Positions 1 to 10,421 of a stretch of 64,000 nucleotides of DNA are shown piece after piece. Positions within the stretch are counted from its first letter, which is position 1. Every line of letters begins with the position of its first letter. Origin of the DNA: Thiobacillus sp. Lineage in GTDB: Bacteria; Pseudomonadota; Gammaproteobacteria; Burkholderiales; Thiobacillaceae. The notes under the pieces are model-generated. The model did not search any database. It saw only the letters and a program-made list of their open reading frames with translations, and was not told the DNA's origin. The position numbers were made by a program, and so were the translations under genes. The stretch lies in NCBI GenBank assembly GCA_016124745.1, contig WGNC01000018.1, forward strand, positions 124,001 through 188,000, written 5' to 3'.

Positions 1-78
1 CTCAGCGACGGCCAGTTGCGTTTCATCGGCGCTGCCTCGATGTTGGGCGGCGTTTTTTTGTTGATGATGTTGAATTGA
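1..78 (+). CDS. DUF2065 family small membrane protein, C-terminal fragment
   Basis: The window opens inside a reading frame that encodes LSDGQLRFIGAASMLGGVFL and ends MMLN-stop at 78. The short amphipathic stretch followed by a hydrophobic C-terminal helix is typical of DUF2065 (YjeT-like) proteins of about 60 residues. In many betaproteobacteria this gene sits between hflC and hisZ-purA, which matches the genes that follow. Only the last 25 codons are present, so the start and upstream context cannot be seen. The molecular function of the family is not established. Confidence 0.7.
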   Translation, partial: LSDGQLRFIGAASMLGGVFLLMMLN

Positions 79-92
79 AGTGTTGAACCGAG

Positions 93-2371
<2,279 letters not shown>

Positions 2372-2394
2372 TGGCCGGGATTGGCAATACAAAA

Positions 2395-2425
2395 GCAAAA
2401 AGCCGACACGAGGTCGGCTTTTTGC
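2395..2425. terminator. Bidirectional intrinsic terminator between purA and tRNA-Leu
   Basis: A perfect 13-base inverted repeat, GCAAAAAGCCGAC / GTCGGCTTTTTGC, flanks a 5-base loop. The A-rich left arm and T-rich right arm give a U-tract in both directions. It sits 24 bases after the purA stop and 8 bases beyond the 3' end of the reverse-strand tRNA, so it should end both transcripts. Confidence 0.9.
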
Positions 2426-2432
2426 TTACATC

Positions 2433-2517
2433 TGGTGCCCGGAAGAGGACTCGAACCTCCACACCTTGCGGCACACGGACCTGAACCGTGCGCGTCTACC
2501 AATTCCGCCATCCGGGC
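2433..2517 (-). tRNA. tRNA-Leu (CAG)
   Basis: Read on the reverse strand, the sequence starts GCCCGGATGGCGGAATTGG and ends CCGGGCACCA, with the CCA encoded. The acceptor stem GCCCGGA pairs with the 3' CCGGGC region. The anticodon stem CACGG/CCGTG encloses the loop TTCAGGT, giving anticodon CAG. A long variable arm is present between the anticodon and T arms, as in class II leucine tRNAs, and the T loop has the GTTCGAGTC consensus. Confidence 0.95.
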
Positions 2518-2563
2518 GATAAGGCGCGCATTCTAGAGAGCAGATAATAGATTGTCAACGAAG

Positions 2564-4864
2564 ATGCCTACAAAAAAATCCCGCAGTCGCGGCAGCAAAC
2601 ACCAGATTCCGGCGATCCGCCGGGCCGACCCCTTCTACGAGCGCGAGGTCGAACGCTACGAGTCGCCGCTGCCAAGCCGCGAATACATCCTGCAGTTGCT
2701 GACGGAGGCCGGCTGCCCGGTCGATGCCGACGCGTTCGCCGAGCAGCTGCTGATCACCGAAGCCGAGCGCGATCTGTTTCAGCGCCGCCTCGGCGCGATG
2801 CAACGCGACGGCCAACTGATGCTCAACCGCAAGCGGCAGCTCTGTCTGCCGGACAAGCTCGACCTGATCCGAGGCCGCGTCGAAGGCCATCCGGACGGTT
2901 TCGGCTTCGTGGTGCCGGAAGAGGGTGGCGACGATCTCTACCTGTCGCCCAAGGAAATGCACCGCGTGCTGCACGGCGACAAGGTACTGGTGCGCGTAGC
3001 CGGCTTCGACCGGCGCGGCCGCCGCGAGGCCAAGATCGTCGAGGTGCTGGAGCACGTCAACAAGTTCATTGTCGGCCGTTACTACACCGAGGGCGGCGTC
3101 GGCTTCCTGATCGCCGAAAACCGCCGCATCAACCAGGACATCCTGGTGCCGGCCGAACACGCGGGCACCGCACGGTCCGGTCAGGTGGTCACGGTGGAAA
3201 TCATCACTCAGCCCGGCGCGCACAACGAGGCGGTGGGACGGGTATCCGAGATTCTGGGCAGTTTTACCGGCCCCGGCATGGAAATCGAGATCGCGCTCAG
3301 GAAGCACGACCTGCCCTATGTGTTCCCGCCCGAGGTGGAAAAGCAGGCGGAGAAGCTGCCGAAAAAGGTGCCCAAGAAGGACATGGAAGGGCGCGAAGAC
3401 ATCCGCCATCTGCCGCTCGTCACCATCGACGGCGAGACCGCGCGCGACTTCGACGACGCCGTCTACTGCGAGCCGCTCGGCCGCAGCGGCTTTCGGCTGG
3501 TCGTCGCCATCGCCGACGTCAGTCACTACGTGAAACCGAAGGATGCACTCGACAGCGAAGGTTTCAACCGCGGCAACTCGGTGTATTTCCCGCGCCGCGT
3601 CATCCCCATGTTGCCCGAAGCGCTGTCCAACGGCCTCTGTTCGCTCAACCCCGAAGTCGACCGGCTGGCCATGGTGTGCGACATGCAGATCAGTGCAGCC
3701 GGCGTGGTCAAGGAATACCGCTTCTACCCGGCGGTGATCTTTTCCCACGCGCGCCTCACCTACAACCAGGTGTGGGACTGGCTTTCCGGCGCCGCCAAGC
3801 CGGAGAAGCAGCAGGCTGCGCTGATGCCTCACCTGCAGGCGCTCGACAAGCTGTTCCGCACCCTGCTGAAGGCGCGTGCCAAGCGCGGCGCCATCGATTT
3901 CGGCTCGACCGAAACGCAGATCATTTTCGACGACCACGGCAAGATCAGGGAGATCGTGCCGGTGATCCGCAACGACGCCCACCGCATCATCGAGGAGTGC
4001 ATGCTGGCGGCCAACGTCTGCGCGTCGGACTACCTGCACGAGAACAAGCAGCCCGCGCTGTTCCGCGTCCACGAGGGACCGACGGCGGAAAAACTTGCTG
4101 CGCTGCGCGGCTTCCTCGCCGAATTCGGCCTCGACCTCGGCGGTGGCGAGAAGCCGCACGCCAAGGACTACGCAGCGCTGCTGGAGAAGATCAAGGACAG
4201 GCCCGATCACGGCCTGCTGCAGACGGTGATGCTGCGCTCGCTCCGACAGGCGGTCTACAGCCCCGACAACAAGGGCCACTTCGGCCTGGCCTACGAGGCC
4301 TACACCCACTTCACCTCGCCGATCCGCCGCTATCCCGATCTGCTGGTGCACCGCGGCATCAAGGCGGTGCTGCTGGGCGAGAAACTGCCCGCCAAGGGGC
4401 TGGCCGAAATCGGCACCCACTGCTCGATGACCGAGCGCCGCGCCGACGACGCCACGCGCGACGTCGATGCCTGGCTGAAGACCTATTTCATGCAGGACCG
4501 CATCGGCGACGAATACAACGGCACCGTCAGCGCGGTGACCAGCTTTGGCATGTTCGTCGCGATCGACGACATCTTCATCGAGGGCCTGGTCCACGTCTCC
4601 GAACTCGGCCAGGACTACTTCCACTACGACCAGGCCAAGCACATGATGCTCGGCGAGCGGACCGGGAAAAGTTATCGCCTGGGCGACCGTGTGCGCATCA
4701 AGGTGATGCGCGCCGACATCGAGACCAGCAAGATCGATTTCAGCCTGGTCGAGCAGGACACCTCTGCCCAGGACATGCAGCGTGCGTTCGCGCAATCGGC
4801 GTCGGAAAAGAAATCCGCCAAGCCTCGATCCGGAAAATCCAAATCGGGTAGCAGGAAGTCATGA
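2564..4864 (+). CDS. rnr: Ribonuclease R
   Basis: RNase R is a processive 3'-5' exoribonuclease that degrades structured RNA. The protein has an N-terminal winged-helix segment, cold-shock OB domains (for example GHPDGFGFVVPEEGG), the central RNB catalytic domain with GETARDFDDAVYCEP, whose aspartates bind the metal ions, a C-terminal S1 domain (EYNGTVSAVTSFGMFVAIDD), and a basic Ser/Lys-rich tail. I take the ATG at 2564, giving 766 residues. An upstream in-frame TTG at 2552 has a GAGAG 12 bases before it and would add four residues; the true start is not certain. The stop overlaps rlmB by four bases (ATGA), so the two genes are translationally coupled. Confidence 0.96.
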   Translation: MPTKKSRSRGSKHQIPAIRRADPFYEREVERYESPLPSREYILQLLTEAGCPVDADAFAEQLLITEAERDLFQRRLGAMQRDGQLMLNRKRQLCLPDKLDLIRGRVEGHPDGFGFVVPEEGGDDLYLSPKEMHRVLHGDKVLVRVAGFDRRGRREAKIVEVLEHVNKFIVGRYYTEGGVGFLIAENRRINQDILVPAEHAGTARSGQVVTVEIITQPGAHNEAVGRVSEILGSFTGPGMEIEIALRKHDLPYVFPPEVEKQAEKLPKKVPKKDMEGREDIRHLPLVTIDGETARDFDDAVYCEPLGRSGFRLVVAIADVSHYVKPKDALDSEGFNRGNSVYFPRRVIPMLPEALSNGLCSLNPEVDRLAMVCDMQISAAGVVKEYRFYPAVIFSHARLTYNQVWDWLSGAAKPEKQQAALMPHLQALDKLFRTLLKARAKRGAIDFGSTETQIIFDDHGKIREIVPVIRNDAHRIIEECMLAANVCASDYLHENKQPALFRVHEGPTAEKLAALRGFLAEFGLDLGGGEKPHAKDYAALLEKIKDRPDHGLLQTVMLRSLRQAVYSPDNKGHFGLAYEAYTHFTSPIRRYPDLLVHRGIKAVLLGEKLPAKGLAEIGTHCSMTERRADDATRDVDAWLKTYFMQDRIGDEYNGTVSAVTSFGMFVAIDDIFIEGLVHVSELGQDYFHYDQAKHMMLGERTGKSYRLGDRVRIKVMRADIETSKIDFSLVEQDTSAQDMQRAFAQSASEKKSAKPRSGKSKSGSRKS

Positions 4865-5625
4865 GCGAGAAGCCCGCCGACAGACACGCCGCAGAAAAAC
4901 TCATCTACGGCTTTCACCCCGTCCTGGCCCGCCTGCGCCAGGATCCCGCAGGCATCTTCGAAATCTATCTGGACCTGACTCGCCGCGACGCGCGCGCGCG
5001 CGACCTGGTGCATCAGGCGAAGGACAACGGCGTCAAACTCGCGCAGGTCGAGGCTGACCGGCTGACCCGCCTGGTCGGCAAGACCGCCAAGCATCAGGGC
5101 GTCGTCGCCCGCGTCAAGCCGGTCGCGCTCACCCAGTCGCTCGACGAGGTGCTGGATAACATCGAGGGGCCGCCGCTGCTGGTCATCCTCGATGGCGTCA
5201 CCGACCCGCATAATCTGGGTGCGATCCTGCGGTCGGCCGACGCCTTTGGTGTGCACGCCGTCGTCGCGCCGAAGGACAACGCCGTCGGCGTCAACGCCAC
5301 CGTGGAAAAGGTGGCTTCGGGTGCCGCCGAAACCGTGCCCTACATCATGGTCACCAATCTCGCGCGCACGATCGAGGATCTGAAGGAACACAACATCTGG
5401 ATCATCGCCGCCGACATGGACGGCGAGCAGCCCCTGTCCGGCATCGATTGCAAGACCGGCATCGCCTGGGTGCTCGGTGCCGAGGGCGCGGGCATCCGCC
5501 GCCTGGTCAAGCAAAGCTGCGACCAGGTCGCGCGCATCCCGATCGGCGGCACGGTGGAAAGCCTCAACGTGTCGGTGTCGGCAGCGCTGTGCCTGTATGA
5601 AACGGTGCGGCAGCGGGGCGGGTAG
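4861..5625 (+). CDS. rlmB: 23S rRNA (guanosine-2251-2'-O)-methyltransferase
   Basis: RlmB is a SPOUT (TrmH) family enzyme that 2'-O-methylates G2251 in the P-loop of 23S rRNA. The 254-residue protein has an N-terminal substrate-binding domain (KLIYGFHPVLARL) and the three SPOUT knot motifs: DPHNLGAILRSADAFGV, LGAEGAGIRRLV and IPIGGTVESLNVSVSAAL. It overlaps rnr by four bases, which is the common rnr-rlmB arrangement. Confidence 0.95.
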   Translation: MSEKPADRHAAEKLIYGFHPVLARLRQDPAGIFEIYLDLTRRDARARDLVHQAKDNGVKLAQVEADRLTRLVGKTAKHQGVVARVKPVALTQSLDEVLDNIEGPPLLVILDGVTDPHNLGAILRSADAFGVHAVVAPKDNAVGVNATVEKVASGAAETVPYIMVTNLARTIEDLKEHNIWIIAADMDGEQPLSGIDCKTGIAWVLGAEGAGIRRLVKQSCDQVARIPIGGTVESLNVSVSAALCLYETVRQRGG

Positions 5626-5671
5626 GTGAGCCTTTCACTTACGACACTATTGACCTGCCGATAGGACTGCC

Positions 5672-5875
5672 ATGAATACGTCCTTGCTGCTGTGGAGCCT
5701 GCTGTTCAGTTCCATCGGGCTGGGATTCTTCATTTACGGCAAGCGGCAGAAGGCGGTCGTCCCGCTGCTCAGCGGGCTGGGCCTGATGATCTACCCGTAT
5801 TTCGTGTCCAGCTCGATTCTTCTTGTTGCAATTGGAGTCGCACTGATGGCCTTGCCCTATTTCGTCAGGGTGTAG
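5672..5875 (+). CDS. Conserved small membrane protein (67 aa)
   Basis: The protein has two or three hydrophobic helices: LLLWSLLFSSIGLGFFIY, VVPLLSGLGLMIYPYFV and ILLVAIGVALMALPYFV. A short basic loop, GKRQKA, separates the first two. I recognise this pattern from small proteins common in proteobacteria that are sometimes labelled amino acid transport protein, but nothing in the sequence supports transport, so no function is assigned. It lies 46 bases after rlmB on the same strand and could be the last gene of that operon. Confidence 0.7.
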   Translation: MNTSLLLWSLLFSSIGLGFFIYGKRQKAVVPLLSGLGLMIYPYFVSSSILLVAIGVALMALPYFVRV

Positions 5876-5886
5876 GGTGCCGGTGT

Positions 5887-5907
5887 CAGGCGCTATCCCA
5901 GCGCCTG
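5887..5907. terminator. Hairpin between two convergent genes
   Basis: CAGGCGCT-ATCCC-AGCGCCTG is a perfect 8-base stem that overlaps the stop codon of the reverse-strand RIO kinase gene and follows the 67-aa gene by 11 bases. There is no clear U-tract, so intrinsic termination is only possible. Confidence 0.35.
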
Positions 5908-6741
5908 CAAGCGCAACAAACGCGCAGCCTCTTCGTCCTGCGCGTCGTCAATCTCCCGCATCACACTTTCCAGATCGACTGGCGGCAATGTGCATTCGAA
6001 TGCACCGCTGAGTTCGACTTCCGGATTCAGGTTGCCGTGCGCATACCGTGCCCAGATTTCCTGCGCGTAGCGCGTCGTCAACAGCGCCGGCGCGAACTGT
6101 CCGAAGAAGGTCCTCAGATTATTCACATCGCGCGCCAGCATGGCCTGGGCGCGGTGGTTGCCGGCGGCATCGACCGCCTGCGGCAGGTCGATGATGACCG
6201 GTCCATCGGCACCGGCGAGGATGTTGAACTCGGACAGGTCGCCGTGGATGACGCCGGCGCACAGCATGCGCACCACTTCCCGGATCAGGGTGGCGTGATG
6301 GGCGATGGCTTCGGCTTCACTGAACGACACGTCATTGAGCCGGGGCGCGGCGTTGCCGTCTGCGTCCGCCACCAGTTCCATCAGCAGGACGCCTTCGTGG
6401 AAGTTGTAAGGCGTCGGCACGCGTACGCCGGCGGCGGCCAACCGATACAGCGCATCGACCTCGGCGCTTTGCCAGGCGGCTTCCTGCATCTCGCGTCCGT
6501 ATTTCGTTCCCTTTGCCATGGCGCGGGCCTGGCGGCTGTTCCTGGTCTTGCGGTTTTCGGTGTAGTCGATGGCCTGGCGGAAGCTGCGCTTGTTCGCTTC
6601 CTTGTAGACCTTGGCGCAGCGGATCTCGTCACCGCAGTGCACCACGAAGACCATGGCCTCCTTGCCGCTCATGAGCTGACGCACGACACCGTCGATGAGG
6701 CCGTCTTCGAGCAGGGGTTCGAGGCGCTTGGGAATTTTCAT
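5893..6741 (-). CDS. RIO1-family protein serine kinase
   Basis: This 282-residue protein is a RIO-type atypical kinase, probably cytoplasmic. Visible elements are the reduced nucleotide loop SGKEAMVF (about 25-32), the ATP-binding lysine in CAKVYK (K44), the catalytic loop HGDLSEFNIL (D168) and the metal-binding IIDLPQAVD (D185), all in the expected order. A basic stretch, ENRKTRNSRQARAMAKGTK, follows the first lobe and could contact RNA or ribosomes. RIO kinases in bacteria are widespread, but their substrates are mostly unknown. The gene is transcribed alone, convergent with the small membrane gene. Confidence 0.85.
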   Translation of the reverse strand: MKIPKRLEPLLEDGLIDGVVRQLMSGKEAMVFVVHCGDEIRCAKVYKEANKRSFRQAIDYTENRKTRNSRQARAMAKGTKYGREMQEAAWQSAEVDALYRLAAAGVRVPTPYNFHEGVLLMELVADADGNAAPRLNDVSFSEAEAIAHHATLIREVVRMLCAGVIHGDLSEFNILAGADGPVIIDLPQAVDAAGNHRAQAMLARDVNNLRTFFGQFAPALLTTRYAQEIWARYAHGNLNPEVELSGAFECTLPPVDLESVMREIDDAQDEEAARLLRLQALG

Positions 6742-6786
6742 GAACGGATTTGTCGGTGTGGTTGCATGATTTTAAGGGGGGCGGTC

Positions 6787-6864
6787 AAGCCCTTCGAAGG
6801 GCCTGTCCTGAGCATGGTCGACGGGCCTGTCCTGAGCAGCGTCGAAGGGCTCAGGGCGAACGGT
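6787..6864. repeat. Dispersed-type intergenic repeat with internal 24-base duplication
   Basis: A 14-base palindrome, GCCCTTCGAAGGGC (6789-6802), leads into two consecutive 24-base units. The first is GGGCCTGTCCTGAGCATGG followed by TCGAC, and the second is GGGCCTGTCCTGAGCAGCG followed by TCGAA. They are followed by GGGCTCAGGGCGAACGG. The TCGAAGGGCTCAGGGCGAACGG core matches a palindromic repeat type I know from many GC-rich proteobacterial intergenic regions. It lies between the promoters of the RIO kinase and the 3' end of the ycaO gene. A similar fragment, GGGCTGTCCTGAGCATG, is near 13490. Confidence 0.65.
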
Positions 6865-6893
6865 GGTTGGCTTCGGCGTGTGGTAGGTGGGGC

Positions 6894-8606
6894 TTAGCCA
6901 CGCACCTTGCGGTACGCTTCGAGCAGACGCTGGTGAATCGCGCTGCCCTCGAAGTTGCTGCCGAGTGTCATCAGCCCGAAGAAGCGCTCGTCCTGGTTGA
7001 ACAGCGCGAATGCCTTTTGCAGCGTCTCGCGGCCGTACATCAGCGCGAGCGCGGCCTCGAAGGGGCTGGGGTCGTCGAGCTGGACGAGGTCGGCGATGCA
7101 GCGATAGACCTTGAGGCGCGCTTCGCTGCGCTGGCCATACTGGGCGATCCAGCTGCAGCCTTCGAGAATGGCGTCGTCGTCGCCGAGCGCCAGGGCGAGC
7201 AGCAGCTTGATTTCGCCGACACGGATGTCGGTCCAGGGCGAGTCTGCGTCGGGGGCGAGGCCGATCAGCACGGTGACGAGGCGGTCATCGGCCAGTTCCA
7301 GTTCAGTCATCCTGTCGAGCAGTTCGGCGCACTCGTCGTCGGTCAGCTCGGGCAGGCGTGCAAGCGCCGGGCGGATCAGGTTGCCGACGCTGTTGTTCTC
7401 GAATTCGAGTTCCTCGACCGGATAGATCTCGGACACGCCCGGCACCAGGATGCGGCAGGCGTAGACGCCGAGGTGGGTGAAGTCGGCGATATAGAGCTCG
7501 TGTCCGGCGTCGTGCAGCGCATTCACCGACCACGCGTAATCCTCTTCGGTGGTGGTGCCGAAATTCCAGTCGGCGAATTCGAAGTCGGGCGTGTCGCGCA
7601 GGAACTGCCAGCTGATGACGCCGCTGGAATCGACGAAATGGATTTCCAGGTTCTGCGGGTCGGCGATCTCGGCTTGATCGAATCCCGGCGCGGGGAAGCC
7701 CGCCAGCGATGCGAGCGCGCGACCCTGCAGCAGTTCGGTCAGCGCGCGTTCCAGTGCCACCTCGAAGCGCGGGTGCGCACCGAAGCTGGCGAAGCAGCCC
7801 TGGTCGTCGGGATGCAGCAGGGTGACGTTCATCACCGGATACTGACCACCGAGCGAGGCATCCTTCACCAGGATGCCGAAACCCGCTTCGCGCAGGTCGC
7901 GAATGCCGGCGGCGATGTGCGGATAGCGCTCGATCACGGCCTCGGGCACGTCGGGCAGGCAGATGCCTTCCTCGATGATGCGGAACTTGATGTGGCGCTC
8001 GAAGATTTCGGCCAGCGCCTGGGTGCGCGCCTCCTTCAGCGTGTTGCCAGCCGACATGCCGTTGCTGACGTAGAGGTTGCCGATGAGGTTGACCGGGAAA
8101 TACACGGTTTCGCCGTCGCGCAATCGCTGGTAGGGAAGGGCGCAGATACCGCGCTCGGTGTTGCCGGAGTTGAGGTCGACCAGCTGGTCGGCGCGCGTGC
8201 CGTTATCCGGGTTGTACATGGCCTGCAGCTCGGGGGTGAGCAGGTCCTGCGGCCAGGCGTCACCCTCGAGCGCAAACCAGCGCTCGTCGGGATGGTGGAC
8301 GTAGGAGCGCTTGCCGATCGTCTCGCCCAGATAGAAATGGGTCCAGAAATAATTGGTCGACAAGCGCTCGAAATACTCGCCCAGCGCACTCGCCCGCGCA
8401 GCCAGCTCCGACGCGCCCTTGCCGTTGGTGAACAGCAGCGGGCAGTCGCGGTCGCGGATGTGCACCGACCACACGCCTTCCACCGGGTTGAGCCAGGAGC
8501 GTTCCTCGACGTGAAAGCCCAGTGCGTCGAGCCTGGCCTGCAGGGTGGCGATCGACGCTTCGAGCGAAGCGTCCTTGCCGGGGATGAAATGTTCGGAGGT
8601 GGACAT
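6894..8606 (-). CDS. ycaO: YcaO-type protein (S12 methylthiotransferase accessory factor-like)
   Basis: YcaO proteins are ATP-dependent enzymes of the cyclodehydratase/amidine-forming superfamily. The E. coli member is linked to RimO-dependent methylthiolation of ribosomal protein S12. This protein (570 residues from the chosen start) opens HFIPGKDASLEASIATLQ and continues with VWSVHIRDRDCPLLFTNGKG and ASALGEYFERLSTNYF, closely following the E. coli pattern and length. The ORF extends 11 codons further upstream, but the ATG at 8606 aligns with the E. coli start. There is no leader-peptide or dehydrogenase gene nearby, so this is a stand-alone YcaO and not part of an azole-peptide cluster. Confidence 0.88.
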   Translation of the reverse strand: MSTSEHFIPGKDASLEASIATLQARLDALGFHVEERSWLNPVEGVWSVHIRDRDCPLLFTNGKGASELAARASALGEYFERLSTNYFWTHFYLGETIGKRSYVHHPDERWFALEGDAWPQDLLTPELQAMYNPDNGTRADQLVDLNSGNTERGICALPYQRLRDGETVYFPVNLIGNLYVSNGMSAGNTLKEARTQALAEIFERHIKFRIIEEGICLPDVPEAVIERYPHIAAGIRDLREAGFGILVKDASLGGQYPVMNVTLLHPDDQGCFASFGAHPRFEVALERALTELLQGRALASLAGFPAPGFDQAEIADPQNLEIHFVDSSGVISWQFLRDTPDFEFADWNFGTTTEEDYAWSVNALHDAGHELYIADFTHLGVYACRILVPGVSEIYPVEELEFENNSVGNLIRPALARLPELTDDECAELLDRMTELELADDRLVTVLIGLAPDADSPWTDIRVGEIKLLLALALGDDDAILEGCSWIAQYGQRSEARLKVYRCIADLVQLDDPSPFEAALALMYGRETLQKAFALFNQDERFFGLMTLGSNFEGSAIHQRLLEAYRKVRG

Positions 8607-8719
8607 GGGGAAAGCATGGGAAGGAAGACCCGACAGCATAAGCGATGCGTCAAGAGCGGCGTAAAATGAAGACCGTTGATCCGGAATACATGGCCGCCTT
8701 CATTCGCGGCTCCCCGCCC

Positions 8720-9385
8720 ATGCCGACCCGTCTGCCTTCATTGTTGTTCGTATGCTGTCTTGCCCTGTCCGGGCCGCTTGCAGCGGGTACGCAGACCTTT
8801 GGTCTCGACGGACAGGCTGCGCAAACCTCGCGTTCGCACGCTGACTGGGTGCGGCAGGCCCAGCTGCTGGAAAGGAAAAAGGACTGGACCGGCTTGCTGC
8901 AATGGGGGCAGGCCTGGGCACAGACCGATGCCCACGATCCGCTGGCCTGGTTTGTTCAGGGGCGCGCCCTGAACGAGCTGGGGCGTCTCGAAGAGGCCAT
9001 TGCAGCGTACCAGCAGAACGTGCGCATCGCGCCCGACGATGTGTGGGCCCGCAACAATCTGGGAAACGCCTATCGCGACAGCGGGCGGTCCCGCGACGCG
9101 ATGCTGGAATATCGCGCGGCCGTTGAAATCGACCCCGATTACATCCAGGCCTGGCACAACCTGGGGCTGACGTTTTATCTGAACAAAGGAGAAGCCGGGG
9201 TGATTCAGGCGCTGCAAAGACTGCAGGCCACCGATCCGGTACTGGCCGATGTCTGGCGCAAACTGGCCATCGACTACTCGATCACGCGCGACAAGCGGGT
9301 GGCGCGCGATGCGGTGCGGGTGCTGCGCGGTCTGAGCGCCGCGGAACGCGAGCGCATGTTCGGCATCCTGTTTGCGGAAAGCTGA
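8720..9385 (+). CDS. Exported TPR-repeat protein
   Basis: From the ATG at 8720 the protein begins MPTRLPSLLFVCCLALSGPL followed by AAGT, a clear Sec signal peptide with a likely cleavage after the Ala-Ala. The upstream in-frame codons in the ORF lack this logic. Two to three tetratricopeptide repeats follow, for example DPLAWFVQGRALNELGRLEE, DDVWARNNLGNAYRDSGRSR and DYIQAWHNLGLTFYL. TPR domains mediate protein contacts; no partner can be named. The gene is convergent with the SenB-like gene and has no obvious operon mates. Confidence 0.8.
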   Translation: MPTRLPSLLFVCCLALSGPLAAGTQTFGLDGQAAQTSRSHADWVRQAQLLERKKDWTGLLQWGQAWAQTDAHDPLAWFVQGRALNELGRLEEAIAAYQQNVRIAPDDVWARNNLGNAYRDSGRSRDAMLEYRAAVEIDPDYIQAWHNLGLTFYLNKGEAGVIQALQRLQATDPVLADVWRKLAIDYSITRDKRVARDAVRVLRGLSAAERERMFGILFAES

Positions 9386-9417
9386 TCTTGCCGGTCATGC
9401 CTGCGCGCTGCCGGCAT

Positions 9418-10377
9418 TCATCCTGAAGTCTGTTCGAATTCCGCCACCACCTGCCGCAGCCTGCTGGCCTCCTGTTCCGGTCGCATCAGGCCGCGTCGCA
9501 GGCGGGCGTGTCGCTGCAGCTCCGCATAGAAGGCGGGGTCATCCTCGGCCCGCGACAGCAGCGCCGCCAGTTGCTTCTCGTCACCTGCCGCAAAATAGCC
9601 CGGGTAATCCTCGCCCAGCATGCCGATGTTGCCGGGAACGCGGGAGGCCAGCACCGGCACGTCTGCCGCCAGCGCTTCGCAGATCACGTTGGCGCCGCCT
9701 TCCATGACCGAACTGATGACCATCAGGCGCGCCCGCGACAGGCGCTTCAGCACGGTCCGGTGCGGTACATCGCCGGCCCAGATCCAGCGTGGCAGCTTGT
9801 CTTGCGCCAGTTCGGCCGTGGCGGCCATTTCCTCGCTCAGGGCACTGCCCAGATGCGTCACCTGTATCCGCGAGTGCGCGGGCAGATGGGCCGTTGCCAG
9901 GGCCGCGCGGAAGGGGTCCTTTTCCTCGCGCAGGTGGCCGATCACCAGCACCTCGAAAGCGTTCGGCCTTTCCTTCGTGCGGGCGATGTCGGGTGAGGAC
10001 TGGTAGATGACCCGCGTCTTGGCAGCCAGATGCGGCGGCAACTCGTCGATTCCGCGATCCTGCAGCACGATGAGGCGATGCGCCCATTCCAGCGACTGCC
10101 GGGCGTCGCTGTCCTGGTGGATGTCGCGATAGAGGTCGGTGCCGGTCAGCGCCAGCAGCAGCGGCCGGCTCGGAAAGCGCTCGGCAAAGGCGCGGATCGA
10201 GGCGAAGCTGCGCCGCGCGTGCAGTGCCAGCATCAGGTCGGCCGCGCGGCCGTCCCATTCCACCTGCACCCGCACCGTATGCCCCGCCTCGCGCAGAAAG
10301 CGAGTCCAGCGGGCAGCGGTATGCCAGTTGCCGTTGCGGTGTTCGCGTCCGTAGGGCGTGATGAGAGCGATGCGCAT
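9418..10377 (-). CDS. TIGR04348-type glycosyltransferase (SenB-like)
   Basis: The protein (319 residues) opens MRIALITPYGREHRNGNWHT and carries LMLALHARRSFASIRAF, LLALTGTDLYRDI, VIGHLREEKDPFRAALA and VISSVMEGGANVICEALAAD. These are hallmarks of the GT4-like TIGR04348 family. That family includes SenB, which makes a selenosugar from selenophosphate and a UDP-sugar in selenoneine synthesis. No senA- or senC-like gene is in the window, so the selenium role is inference from family only. The start is set at M8 of the ORF because the family begins MRI. It lies divergent to an RNA methyltransferase gene, 44 bases away. Confidence 0.8.
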   Translation of the reverse strand: MRIALITPYGREHRNGNWHTAARWTRFLREAGHTVRVQVEWDGRAADLMLALHARRSFASIRAFAERFPSRPLLLALTGTDLYRDIHQDSDARQSLEWAHRLIVLQDRGIDELPPHLAAKTRVIYQSSPDIARTKERPNAFEVLVIGHLREEKDPFRAALATAHLPAHSRIQVTHLGSALSEEMAATAELAQDKLPRWIWAGDVPHRTVLKRLSRARLMVISSVMEGGANVICEALAADVPVLASRVPGNIGMLGEDYPGYFAAGDEKQLAALLSRAEDDPAFYAELQRHARLRRGLMRPEQEASRLRQVVAEFEQTSG

Positions 10378-10421
10378 GGCAGGAGTGTAGCTCGCCACGA
10401 TGAATCGCGGATAATCGGCGC

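Noticed and set aside
2555-4795. 746-aa ORF on the reverse strand of rnr
   Set aside because: Long antisense ORFs are common in high-GC genes. The product is rich in His/Asp/Val/Arg with no domain, and the forward frame is clearly RNase R.
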